NCBI RefSeq assembly: GCF_904846215.1
Contig: NZ_CAJGZK010000021.1
Location: 1 to 58,141 of the forward strand
Reading direction: 5' to 3'
Origin: Psychrobacter glacincola
Lineage (GTDB): Bacteria; Pseudomonadota; Gammaproteobacteria; Pseudomonadales; Moraxellaceae
Length of the DNA stretch: 58,141 nucleotides
Both the position numbers and the translations under genes were made by a program. Numbering within the stretch: position 1 is the stretch's first letter; the number at the start of each line of letters is the position of its first letter. Positions 1-10,308 of the stretch are shown in pieces. The notes under the pieces were generated by a model, which was given only the letters and a program-made list of their open reading frames with translations, was not told the DNA's origin and made no database searches.

Positions 1-95
1 CTAAAAAGTGGTCGATGCCCATTCGTAACTGGACGTCTGCTCTTAATCGCTTTATGATTATGTTTGATGACCGTATTAGTAAGCATTTAATCTAA
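1..95 (+). CDS. IS256-family transposase, C-terminal end (cut by window edge)
   Basis: The reading frame enters from outside the window and stops with TAA at 93-95. The visible residues include W-x-x-A-L-N-R-F followed by F-D-D-R-I, the usual C-terminus of IS256 (Mutator-like) transposases. An imperfect terminal inverted repeat follows directly, so this is the right end of an insertion sequence. The rest of the DDE transposase lies upstream and I cannot say whether it is intact. The family call rests on about 30 residues plus the adjacent repeat. Confidence 0.7.
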   Translation, partial: KKWSMPIRNWTSALNRFMIMFDDRISKHLI

Positions 96-96
96 A

Positions 97-126
97 GGGC
101 AGTTACACAGAATGTGGGATGGTCTC
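97..126 (-). repeat. Right terminal inverted repeat of the IS256-family element
   Basis: Read on the minus strand this stretch ends in CTGTGTAACTGC. It matches CTGTGCAACTGC in the upstream end of the second IS256-type copy at 57301-57330. The element edge is put near 126 because the GGTCTC there is where such a repeat would start. The flanking target duplication cannot be checked without the left end. Confidence 0.55.
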
Positions 127-142
127 GTGCTTGAAAATTGAG

Positions 143-784
143 TCATTTTTTTGACTGGTACAAAACTTCATTACTATATGTTAATAGCGTCTCTTCTAAG
201 ATACTAAGCATTTCATTAAAACAAGAAACAGCTTCAATCCAACTTTCTTCTGGAAAGTATAAATCATCCGCTCTTATATCAAAGCTAACTTTACCTAAGC
301 TTCCGTCACCCATAGACTTGATAGAATCAAAAAGCTATTTTTCTGAAAAGTGTACATAACCTGAAGTATACTTATAGACCTCCGTTACCCACGGATATTG
401 TTTAGCCATTTTTTCAATAAGATACCTATCTTGTAGTTTATGACCATCTCTGCACTTAAATTTGTTTAGCGGTACGCCACTAATAACTTCTTTTGCAAGC
501 TCTGATGGCTCTGATACATAAGTATAGGCTAAAAGACGACTTATAGTATCTAACTGCATCCTTATCATTGCCCTTATGCATGTCATATTTTTGCTAACTA
601 CCAAAGCCTGAAATCCCCTTGCTAAGCTTAGTGTCCGCTTTAAAGCAGCTATCATAATAAGATCTAATACATACATGTCAGCCCTACTATCAATTAATGT
701 CTTTCTTCCTAGTTCTGGAAGTCCTGAAATTAATCTATCTAATTTCACCAATTCAATATTGAGATTGTCTTGTTTAATAAGCAT
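143..784 (-). pseudogene. Hypothetical protein gene interrupted by an amber codon
   Basis: Read from 784 downward, the frame gives 149 residues and then a TAG at 335-337. The same frame stays open for about 63 more codons to a TGA at 143-145 and keeps a protein-like composition. This suggests a gene of about 213 codons broken by one nonsense change. Alternatively the 149-residue product is real and the downstream frame is chance. The protein is mostly helical and I recognise no catalytic motif. An IS256-family element lies about 17 bp beyond the final stop codon, so the locus is degraded accessory DNA. Confidence 0.5.
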
Positions 785-898
785 CCCTCGTAGTACCGAT
801 AATAATTTCGTGTATGGAATATTTTTAGTGAGCTTAGTATGAATTATTTTATCCTTAATTCACACTATAGAAATATTGAATATTATAAATTGAACCAT

Positions 899-927
899 AA
901 AAAACGGCAGGGAATTTTTCCTCTACC
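899..927 (-). terminator. Probable terminator of fadH
   Basis: On the minus strand, just after the fadH stop codon, an ACGGTAGAGG / CCCTGCCGT stem with one mismatch is followed by a run of six T. The shape fits an intrinsic terminator. Confidence 0.5.
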
Positions 928-961
928 GTCTAATAATCTTACACTACGAACTTTAAAAAAC

Positions 962-3220
<2,259 letters not shown>

Positions 3221-3303
3221 TTACCGCTATCGTACCACACCGCCATTATTATCAGCTATGCAGACAAGCGACTGATCAGTGAACACTAAGCCAACAACCG
3301 CAC

Positions 3304-3343
3304 TAAGTGACATCTTTTAAAAATAAGTGACCTCTTTTAGAAA
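3304..3343. repeat. Two 20-bp direct repeats between fadH and the ligase gene
   Basis: TAAGTGACATCTTTTAAAAA is followed head to tail by TAAGTGACCTCTTTTAGAAA, with 18 of 20 bases identical. It sits between two divergent genes of fatty-acid metabolism. It could be a pair of regulator sites; no known operator consensus was recognised. Confidence 0.8.
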
Positions 3344-3487
3344 GAAGCTTTCTGGTAGATGGTTAAAAAAGCCACAAAACCCACCGAATTTTTGCTTGTG
3401 ACTGTCTATAATTAACAGTTACTGCTACAGTAGTTTCAATACATATTTCCTCACTGCATACTAGAACGACGATAAAGGATTATCAAC

Positions 3488-5152
3488 ATGACCGACTTCC
3501 ATACGGGTCTGAGCAAAAATGCTGCCAACTATCAACCGCTTACCCCTATTGATTTTATCATCCGCAGCGCGCAAGTTTACCCTCATAAAGCTGCCATCAT
3601 CTATGACGATCTAGAACATAATAATCTGACCCAGACATGGCAGCAGACTTATACTCGCTGCCGACAGTTAGCCGATGGCTTGCGTAAATTCGGCATTGAT
3701 AAAAATGACACAGTGGCAGTTATGATGCCGAACACGCCAGCGATGGTTGAGTGCGCCTTTGGTGTGCCGATGTCAGGCGGGGTGCTTTGTACCTTAAATA
3801 CCCGTCTCGATATCAACGCGCTGACCTTTTGCTTACAACATTCAGAGGCGAAAGTCTTAATTTTAGACAGCGAGTTTGCTGAGCATGCCGAGATGATTGA
3901 CGAAACTTTCCCTAATTTAATCATCATTCATGCTACCGATGATGCGATTGACGTTGAGCGTTTTGGGCAAATGACTTATGAAGAACTGCTTGCCAGCTCC
4001 GACAGTTTGGACAATTGGGAAAAACCATTAGACGAATGGGACGCCATATCGCTCAACTATACCTCTGGCACAACTGGCAAACCCAAAGGTGTGGTCTACC
4101 ATCATCGCGGTGCTACATTAAATGCTCTTTCCAATATTTTAGATTGGGACATGCCCAAGCATCCGATGTATCTATGGACGCTACCGTTATTTCATTGTAA
4201 TGGCTGGTGTTTTCCGTGGACGATTGCAGAGCGGGCTGGCGTGAATGTCTGCTTGCGTCAGATAAATGCTGATTTGATTTTGCAGCTGATTGCTAAGTAT
4301 AAAGTCAGCCATTATTGCTCAGCGCCTGTGGTACACAATATGATTGCCAGCGGCAACCCTGAATATAAAGAGACTATCACCCACGAAGTCAAAGGCTGGG
4401 TTGCTGGTGCACCGCCATCTGAAACGATGCTCGCTGCCATGGAGGAAATGGGCTTTCATATTTCCCACGTTTATGGACTGACTGAAGTCTATGGTCCGGT
4501 AACAGTCTGTGCTGAACAGGAAGAATGGAGCGACCTTGATATTACCGAGCGCGCCCAAAAGAAATCGCGCCAAGGCGTAGCTTCTCACTTAATGAGCGGC
4601 TTTGATGTGTTTAAACAAGGCACCACTGAGCCTGTTGCTTCCGATGGTGAGGAAATGGGCGAGTTGGCACTGCGCGGTAATATGGTGATGAAAGGCTACC
4701 TAAAAAGTCGTAAAGCAACCGAAGCGGCCTTTGCTGATGGTTGGTTCCGTACTGGTGATTTGGGCGTAAAATACCCCGATGGCTATATTAAAATTATGGA
4801 TCGCCTCAAAGATATCATCATATCAGGTGGTGAAAATATCTCTAGTATTGAAGTTGAAAACGTTTTATATAAAATGCCAGAAATTCAAAGCTGTGCTGTG
4901 GTCGCCGCACCGCATGATAAATGGGGCGAAGTTCCCGTTGCTTTTATCGAGATTTATGCTGGCAGCACCTTACAGCGCGATCATGTGATGGAGCATTGCA
5001 AGCAGCATCTCGCTGGTTTTAAAGTACCAAAATACATCGTCTTTGCCGAAATACCTAAGACCAGTACCGGCAAAGTACAGAAATTTGAGCTACGCCAAGC
5101 CGCCAAATCTCTTGCCCATGAAACGCCAAAAGTAACCACAAGCGCAAAATAA
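3488..5152 (+). CDS. AMP-forming acyl-CoA synthetase
   Basis: The protein activates a carboxylic acid to its CoA thioester through an acyl-adenylate. At 554 residues it is full length for the ANL superfamily. The P-loop-like motif YTSGTTGKPKG lies near residue 190. The GWFRTGDLG segment and the C-terminal PKTSTGK-V-K segment with the catalytic lysine are all present. The PLFHCNGW stretch resembles the branch that includes DmdB-type methylmercaptopropionate ligases and short- to medium-chain ligases, so the chain length is uncertain. It is divergent from fadH, which favours fatty-acid breakdown. The start follows AAAGGATTATCAAC. Confidence 0.88.
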   Translation: MTDFHTGLSKNAANYQPLTPIDFIIRSAQVYPHKAAIIYDDLEHNNLTQTWQQTYTRCRQLADGLRKFGIDKNDTVAVMMPNTPAMVECAFGVPMSGGVLCTLNTRLDINALTFCLQHSEAKVLILDSEFAEHAEMIDETFPNLIIIHATDDAIDVERFGQMTYEELLASSDSLDNWEKPLDEWDAISLNYTSGTTGKPKGVVYHHRGATLNALSNILDWDMPKHPMYLWTLPLFHCNGWCFPWTIAERAGVNVCLRQINADLILQLIAKYKVSHYCSAPVVHNMIASGNPEYKETITHEVKGWVAGAPPSETMLAAMEEMGFHISHVYGLTEVYGPVTVCAEQEEWSDLDITERAQKKSRQGVASHLMSGFDVFKQGTTEPVASDGEEMGELALRGNMVMKGYLKSRKATEAAFADGWFRTGDLGVKYPDGYIKIMDRLKDIIISGGENISSIEVENVLYKMPEIQSCAVVAAPHDKWGEVPVAFIEIYAGSTLQRDHVMEHCKQHLAGFKVPKYIVFAEIPKTSTGKVQKFELRQAAKSLAHETPKVTTSAK

Positions 5153-5199
5153 CTTATCAATTAATAACTAGTACGTTCCTCAGATATTAGTGATTAAGC

Positions 5200-5242
5200 A
5201 CAAAAAAGGTCAGACTATAAATTTAGGCTGACCTTTTTTGTG
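5200..5242. terminator. Bidirectional terminator
   Basis: A perfect 15-bp stem CACAAAAAAGGTCAG / CTGACCTTTTTTGTG with a 13-base loop lies between the convergent ligase gene and the YeeE/YedE gene. It gives U-runs in both directions. Confidence 0.85.
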
Positions 5243-5269
5243 TACCGAAGGTTTTAAACTTACTAGTTA

Positions 5270-5689
5270 TCAACCAAGTTTAGGCTCAAGCCATCGATAA
5301 ATTAGCATACCTACTATCATCGCTGGGATAAAGACATATGCCTGCCACTGCCCTGTCCCAAGCAGTACGATACCGGGTCCTGGGCAAATACCGACCAAAC
5401 CCCAACCAATACCAAATAGCATCGCGCCAATAAGCAGTTTTTTATTGATTGTGGTTTTACTTGGCAGCTCTATTAATGTACCAATCCAGCTGCTCTGTTG
5501 TCGCTTAGCCAATTGTACACCGACGATTGCCACTATTAAGCCGCCACTCATCACCAACGCAAGTGAAATATCCCACGCCCCAAAGACATCCAAAAACCCT
5601 TGTACTTTGGTAGGATCCGTCATACCAGATATGAGTAGCCCGATACCGAATAGCAGCCCTGCCAGCAATCCAATGATATTTTTTAGCAT
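5270..5689 (-). CDS. YeeE/YedE-type half transporter (DUF6691-like)
   Basis: This is a small membrane protein of 139 residues with about four hydrophobic segments. It carries the GICPGPG motif of the second half of YeeE/YedE (TsuA-like) sulfur-compound channels. In many proteobacteria the channel is split into two short genes that act together. The partner lies just upstream at 5864-6301. The transported compound, probably thiosulfate or another reduced sulfur species, is inferred from the family only. A repeat element lies between the two genes. Confidence 0.8.
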   Translation of the reverse strand: MLKNIIGLLAGLLFGIGLLISGMTDPTKVQGFLDVFGAWDISLALVMSGGLIVAIVGVQLAKRQQSSWIGTLIELPSKTTINKKLLIGAMLFGIGWGLVGICPGPGIVLLGTGQWQAYVFIPAMIVGMLIYRWLEPKLG

Positions 5690-5729
5690 TATTGTCTCTC
5701 GCTATTCTCTTTTATTAATCTTTCGTTGG

Positions 5730-5858
5730 TATAGTTAATTTGTGTAAAAAGATTATAGAGAGGCTGATAGAAATTTTTGCAGCCTCTGTCTGCGCAGGCA
5801 CAGCACGTCAGAAAATTTTTATCAGCCTCATATAAATGACATATTTGTTACTTATACT
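5730..5858. repeat. MITE-like repeat, copy 1
   Basis: The core inverted arms GAGGCTGATA (5760-5769) and TATCAGCCTC (5820-5829) enclose GCAGCCTCTGTC and a short GC-rich hairpin. The left edge reads TATAGTT; the right edge is degenerate. The element sits between the two YeeE/YedE genes and may form a hairpin in their shared transcript. Confidence 0.75.
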
Positions 5859-5863
5859 GTGAT

Positions 5864-6301
5864 TCAAAACACACCTAAGACATGCCGACCCACATAAACC
5901 GTCACAATACCAAAAAACATAAAAGTCACCGTCGCCGCCATTGAGCGTGGAGACAGGCGCGCATTACCGCAGATACCGTGTCCACTGGTACAGCCTGAAC
6001 CCAAACGCGTGCCAAAACCGACCAGCAATCCCGCCCCAATTAACAATGGCAAAGAAGTGCTGACTTCTATGTTAGGTAACGGTTTTACCAAACTATAAAA
6101 TAGTGGCGAGACTACCAGACCCAGTATAAATAGTATTTGCCACATCTCTACACGCTTGGGCTTTAACAGGCTTGAAAAAATACCACTAATCCCAGCGATA
6201 CGACCGATGCCCAATAGCAATATGACGGTTGCAAAACCTAATAGCAGACCGCCGACTAAAGAGAGTGGCGTAAAGGCTTGCCAGTCTATTTGCATATTCA
6301 T
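5864..6301 (-). CDS. YeeE/YedE-type half transporter
   Basis: A 145-residue membrane protein with about four hydrophobic helices and the signature G-S-G-C-T-S-G-H-G-x-C-G. The conserved cysteines of this signature take part in sulfur-compound passage in the TsuA/YeeE family. It is read first and followed by the second half at 5270-5689. No rhodanese, persulfide dioxygenase or ArsR-type regulator, often found with such pairs, is next to it here. Confidence 0.85.
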   Translation of the reverse strand: MNMQIDWQAFTPLSLVGGLLLGFATVILLLGIGRIAGISGIFSSLLKPKRVEMWQILFILGLVVSPLFYSLVKPLPNIEVSTSLPLLIGAGLLVGFGTRLGSGCTSGHGICGNARLSPRSMAATVTFMFFGIVTVYVGRHVLGVF

Positions 6302-6481
6302 AATAGCTACCTACGCTTATTTTTATCCAGAATCATTTTATATAAAAACATTATATTATAAAATATAATAAATAGGTAAAAAAATACTGAACCTTGCGTA
6401 ATGCAATGCTCAGTATCTCTTGATTTGGTTGCTGACTGCTTAAACAAAGATATTATTTAATAAACGAGTCAGCTGCCCAAA

Positions 6482-7618
6482 TTATTTTGCTAACACTTCA
6501 TCAAGTGCTTTTTCAAAACGCGCTACTGCACCATCAACGTCCGTTAATTTGTCTAAACCAAATAGACCCAAACGGAAGGTTTTGAAGTTCTCAGGCTCGC
6601 CAACTTTTAATGGTACGCCAGCAGCGATTTGTAAGCCGGCTTCTGCAAAAGCACTGCCTTTATGGATGTCATCGCGGTCGGTATAAGATACGACAACACC
6701 TGGTGCTTCAAAACCTTCAGCGGCAACGCTTTCAATGCCTTTATCTGCCAGTACCTTGCGCACACGCTTGCCCAATTCCCACTGTGCATCACACAATTTA
6801 TCAAAGCCAATTTCTTTGGCCTCGTTAACAGTATCGCGGAATTGACGCAAGCTATCAGTTGGCATAGTTGCATGATAAGCGTGACCGCCATTTTCATAAG
6901 CGCGCATCACCGTTAGCCATTGTTTTAAATCCAGACTAAAGCTATTAGATTCCGTGCTTTCTACTTTTTTGATGGCAGCGTCGCTTAGCATTACTAGACC
7001 TGCGCATGGCGTGCTGCTCCAGCCTTTTTGTGGTGCACTGATAAGTACATCAATACCCAAATCTTTCATATCCAACCAGACGCAACCTGAGGCGATACAG
7101 TCGATGACCAATAAGCCACCAACGCTATGTACCGCCGCGCTTAATGCTTTAATATAGTCTTCTGACAAAATAATGCCAGATGACGTTTCGACGTGCGGAG
7201 CAAAAACGACAGCAGATTTGTCGGCTTTAATTTTGGCAACCGCCGTTTCGATATCGACTGGCGCAAATGGTTTTGGCGCTTCAGTATCTTCAGTACGCTC
7301 AGCGGTCAATACCGTAGACGATTTGGCAAATTTGCCTTTTTCTAAAATTTGCGTCCAGCGATAACTAAACCAACCATTACGGATGATGAGGCAATCTTCA
7401 TCAATGGTCAGTTGGCGGGCAACCGCTTCCATACCATACGTGCCAGAACCTGGAATGATGACCGCTGCTTCAGCGTTATAAACGGTCTTTAGGTTGCTGA
7501 GCAAATCATTCATCACCTCTTGAAAGGCTTTTGACATATGGTTGAGGGCGCGGTCAGTGTAAACCACTGAGTATTCTAATAAGCCATTTGGATCAATATC
7601 TTGACGTAATGCAGTCAT
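6482..7618 (-). CDS. Class V aminotransferase (serine/alanine-glyoxylate type)
   Basis: A PLP-dependent enzyme of 378 residues. The lysine that would bind PLP is K198 in SAPQKGWS. A cofactor-binding aspartate stands in LLVIDCIAS (about residue 173), and PGSGTYGMEA near residue 56 fits the phosphate-binding region. The fold group includes alanine-glyoxylate, serine-glyoxylate and serine-pyruvate aminotransferases; the exact substrate pair cannot be read from sequence. The start at 7618 has GGAG seven or eight bases upstream. It appears to be a single-gene unit. Confidence 0.85.
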   Translation of the reverse strand: MTALRQDIDPNGLLEYSVVYTDRALNHMSKAFQEVMNDLLSNLKTVYNAEAAVIIPGSGTYGMEAVARQLTIDEDCLIIRNGWFSYRWTQILEKGKFAKSSTVLTAERTEDTEAPKPFAPVDIETAVAKIKADKSAVVFAPHVETSSGIILSEDYIKALSAAVHSVGGLLVIDCIASGCVWLDMKDLGIDVLISAPQKGWSSTPCAGLVMLSDAAIKKVESTESNSFSLDLKQWLTVMRAYENGGHAYHATMPTDSLRQFRDTVNEAKEIGFDKLCDAQWELGKRVRKVLADKGIESVAAEGFEAPGVVVSYTDRDDIHKGSAFAEAGLQIAAGVPLKVGEPENFKTFRLGLFGLDKLTDVDGAVARFEKALDEVLAK

Positions 7619-8185
7619 GTGACGCTCCTGTCTGTTGTAATATTTTTTAAGTATGAGTGATAAAAAAGTCTGGATACTGTCTTAGTTAATTTAGGTCAGC
7701 TAGTATTTTAGTCAAACATTCTTTGACCAACGGAATATGATAGCCAGATACGTTTATAGATAGCATTCACTAAGTACGAATATCGAGTAATAATTGAGAG
7801 TTTGACGCAGGGTGGACGATGTAGCACTTTATCCTAGCGCTATTGCCGTTGACGGTGGTATCTTTTACGTCGTTGATGTCATCAGATATTAAGTAAAAGC
7901 GCATAAGATACGCAAACCATTATCGTTGCTACGCGTTGGCAGGCTGATAACAGTGGTCATTGAAAATGATTGATTGGACAGATAAAAGTTAAATAGTATA
8001 AAGACGCTGGTGGTGTAACGAATAGCGCTCCAGTATCCTAAATTCCCTATTTATCAATCAAGCATCCTCACTTCATATCATCATAACAGCCTGATATTAG
8101 CACTGATAATGCAGGTTGACAATGCTATGTGTGTGTTAAAACCATACTGATACAATTTATTATTTTTGATAATAGAAGACAATTA
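7619..8185. other. Intergenic region without a recognised gene
   Basis: I see no plausible coding frame or RNA gene here. The left edge should hold the promoter and leader of the aminotransferase gene (minus strand) and the right edge the 3' flank of hemA. No clear promoter or terminator hairpin could be assigned. Confidence 0.5.
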
Positions 8186-9622
8186 TCAGTGATTTCGATG
8201 GGCGTCCTGTAGACCTGATACGACAAAGTCGAGTAACTCATTGTCACCTTCGCGTGCCGCCTTACGCATCAGCTTGGAGGGCGCATGGGTTAAGGACTGC
8301 GTTAAGCGCCGCGTCAGCTCAATCATGATATCTTCAGGGTTGGCACTATCGCCTTGCAGCTCTGCGATAGCCTCCTGCAATAGTTTATTTACCTGTTCAT
8401 GAGTACGCGCGCGATATTGCTTAATATCCTTGCCCACTTGGCGTACTTGAAAGCGGCGATCCATCTCAACCACCAGCTGACTGACCAACAGCTCAGCATC
8501 TACTGCTGCTTGGCGGCGTTGTTCGATATTACCAGCTATCACATGCTGCAAATCATCGACGGAATATAGATAAACATCATCTATACGGCTGACAGTCGAG
8601 TCAATATCACGCGGTACCGCCAAGTCAATCATTAGCATCGGCTGATAGCGACGGCTCTTTAGTGCTCGCAGCGTCATGGTTTTATCAATCAATATGTCCA
8701 TGCTACCGCTACAGCTGCTCACAATATCAGCTTCTGCCAATACTTGCGGCAGCTCTTGCAGCGTTCTGACTTCGATCCGGCGATTGGGATTGCGCAGCTC
8801 AGCCGCTAACGCTTCTGCACGCTCAGGATTACGGTTGCAAATAATAACGCGACCGACGCCAAGACCTGCGATATGCGTCGCCACCAAACGATTCATCTCG
8901 CCAGCAGCTACCACCAATAGCGTGCGACTTGGCAAATCATCAAAGATTTGCGTCACCAATTTGGCAGCAGCATAGCTAAGCGATACCGCTTGTGCGCCAA
9001 CTTGGGTCTCATTTCGTACTCGTTTTGCTGCGGCAAATACCTGATCGACAATCCAGCCTAGCTGATTGCTCAGCGCTTTTTGATCTTGTGCCAGATGCAC
9101 AGCACGCTTGATTTGCCCCAGTATCTGCGGCTCACCCAGTATCATAGAATCAAGCCCTGCAGCGACTCGTAGCCAATGGGTTAAAGCATGGGTATCACGA
9201 TGGACATACAAATAAGGGTCAATCTCGTTCAGTGATAACTGCTTAAAATCTGCAAGCCAAGTTTTAATTTTTAGGATGTGAGCGCTGATGATAGTCGATG
9301 AGAGGTTGGCGCTATTGTTAGGCGTATTACCAGACTCTATAACTGCAGTCTCTACAACTGATAAGGCTGAGTTTGGTGATGATGTGTTCGATGACGATGT
9401 TTTCGATGACGATGTTTTCGATGATGTGTTCGGTAATAATATGCTTTCTGGTACTAACGCATAAATCTCTGTACGGTTGCAGGTAGAGACTATCACACTA
9501 CCGTCGCTAAAGCCTTGTAGCTGCGCAAGTGCGATATTGACATCGCCACCGACAAGCGCCAAGCGCTCTCGTAGAGCGACTGGTGCAGTTTTGTGATTGA
9601 CCCCAATGACCACTAATCTCAT
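8186..9622 (-). CDS. hemA: Glutamyl-tRNA reductase
   Basis: It catalyses the first committed step of C5 heme synthesis, reducing glutamyl-tRNA to glutamate-1-semialdehyde; the next enzyme (HemL) is at 29307-30608. The catalytic cysteine is C48 in STCNRTE. The GLDSMILGEPQILGQ motif and a Rossmann segment (LLVVAAGEMNRL) follow. The start at 9622 gives the family N-terminus MRLVVIGVNHKT; a longer TTG start adds only 12 unconserved residues. An insertion rich in Ser, Thr and Asn spans about residues 61-110, replacing a short loop of the N-terminal domain, and is partly encoded by a DNA tandem repeat. Confidence 0.94.
   Translation of the reverse strand: MRLVVIGVNHKTAPVALRERLALVGGDVNIALAQLQGFSDGSVIVSTCNRTEIYALVPESILLPNTSSKTSSSKTSSSNTSSPNSALSVVETAVIESGNTPNNSANLSSTIISAHILKIKTWLADFKQLSLNEIDPYLYVHRDTHALTHWLRVAAGLDSMILGEPQILGQIKRAVHLAQDQKALSNQLGWIVDQVFAAAKRVRNETQVGAQAVSLSYAAAKLVTQIFDDLPSRTLLVVAAGEMNRLVATHIAGLGVGRVIICNRNPERAEALAAELRNPNRRIEVRTLQELPQVLAEADIVSSCSGSMDILIDKTMTLRALKSRRYQPMLMIDLAVPRDIDSTVSRIDDVYLYSVDDLQHVIAGNIEQRRQAAVDAELLVSQLVVEMDRRFQVRQVGKDIKQYRARTHEQVNKLLQEAIAELQGDSANPEDIMIELTRRLTQSLTHAPSKLMRKAAREGDNELLDFVVSGLQDAHRNH
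9378..9428. repeat. 15-bp tandem repeat inside hemA
   Basis: TTCGATGACGATGTT occurs twice in perfect tandem (9387-9416), flanked by shortened variants of the same unit. It encodes the S-K-T-S-S-like low-complexity part of the HemA insertion. All units are multiples of three bases, so length changes would keep the frame. Confidence 0.85.
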
Positions 9623-9953
9623 TATTGACAGACCATAAATATAATATTCACTCGCCAACCAAATACCCTTAGCGGTTTTTTAAAAGGTTAAAATCCTATT
9701 TTTCAAAGACAGCTTTTGACAAGATATCTTTGAAAAACAGCCTTTAATAAGGAACTTTAAAAGTAAAATAATAAAAGGCGCTTATTATATCATTATTGCC
9801 AGCTTTATTTAACACTCACCTTTATAAGCCCGCACTTTGTCTGTATCTGGGCGCAGTGCCTACAAATCAACTGCTATGACTGGCTTAACATTCAAACACT
9901 TGCATATAGGTTTACTTAAAGCTAACAATGTTACCCCTAAATTTGGGTGCTAC

Positions 9954-10110
9954 TACAGTTGAGCCACTTTTAAAAGAATACAGAACGACTGGGGTTGATT
10001 ATTCGCAGCCTCTGTCTGCGCAGGCACAGCGTAATCACAGCAAGCAAGAAAAATTAACGCCAGTAGTGATTGATAATATTTGTATTTCTTTTATTTAGGA
10101 CGGGCAATAG
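9954..10110. repeat. MITE-like repeat, copy 2
   Basis: This copy belongs to a subfamily whose left arm reads CCACTTTTAAAAGAATACAG. The arms ACTGGGGTT and AACGCCAGT pair around GCAGCCTCTGTC. An extra GTAATCACAGC inside the core looks like a small duplication. Both terminal motifs are decayed. It lies in the divergent region between hemA and the TPR gene. Confidence 0.75.
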
Positions 10111-10154
10111 AATAAATTTGCCCTATTGCTGATGCCTGAGTAACACGGCTGCTA

Positions 10155-10184
10155 TTGTATATCCCCTCATGCTACTCTTATAAT
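10155..10184 (+). promoter_or_regulatory. Candidate sigma-70 promoter of the TPR-lolB genes
   Basis: TTGTAT (10155-10160) and TATAAT (10179-10184) are separated by 18 bases. The start of transcription would be near 10191, about 118 bases before the TPR gene. Prediction only. Confidence 0.35.
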
Positions 10185-10308
10185 GTTTGACATCATTATT
10201 CGTCACAGATATCTGTTTTTAAAACGATTATAATAAACCCAGCCTTCTATGCTACAAATCTTTTTGTGAGTATAGAAATACGGTCAGAATAGGTAAATAC
10301 TGTACGCT

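Noticed and set aside
138..359. 73-codon plus-strand frame at the left edge
   Set aside because: It is antisense to the broken hypothetical gene, whose frame has better composition on the minus strand.
8116..8156. Promoter suggested by a TTGACA at 8116
   Set aside because: No -10 box at acceptable spacing, and it would point into the antisense strand of hemA.
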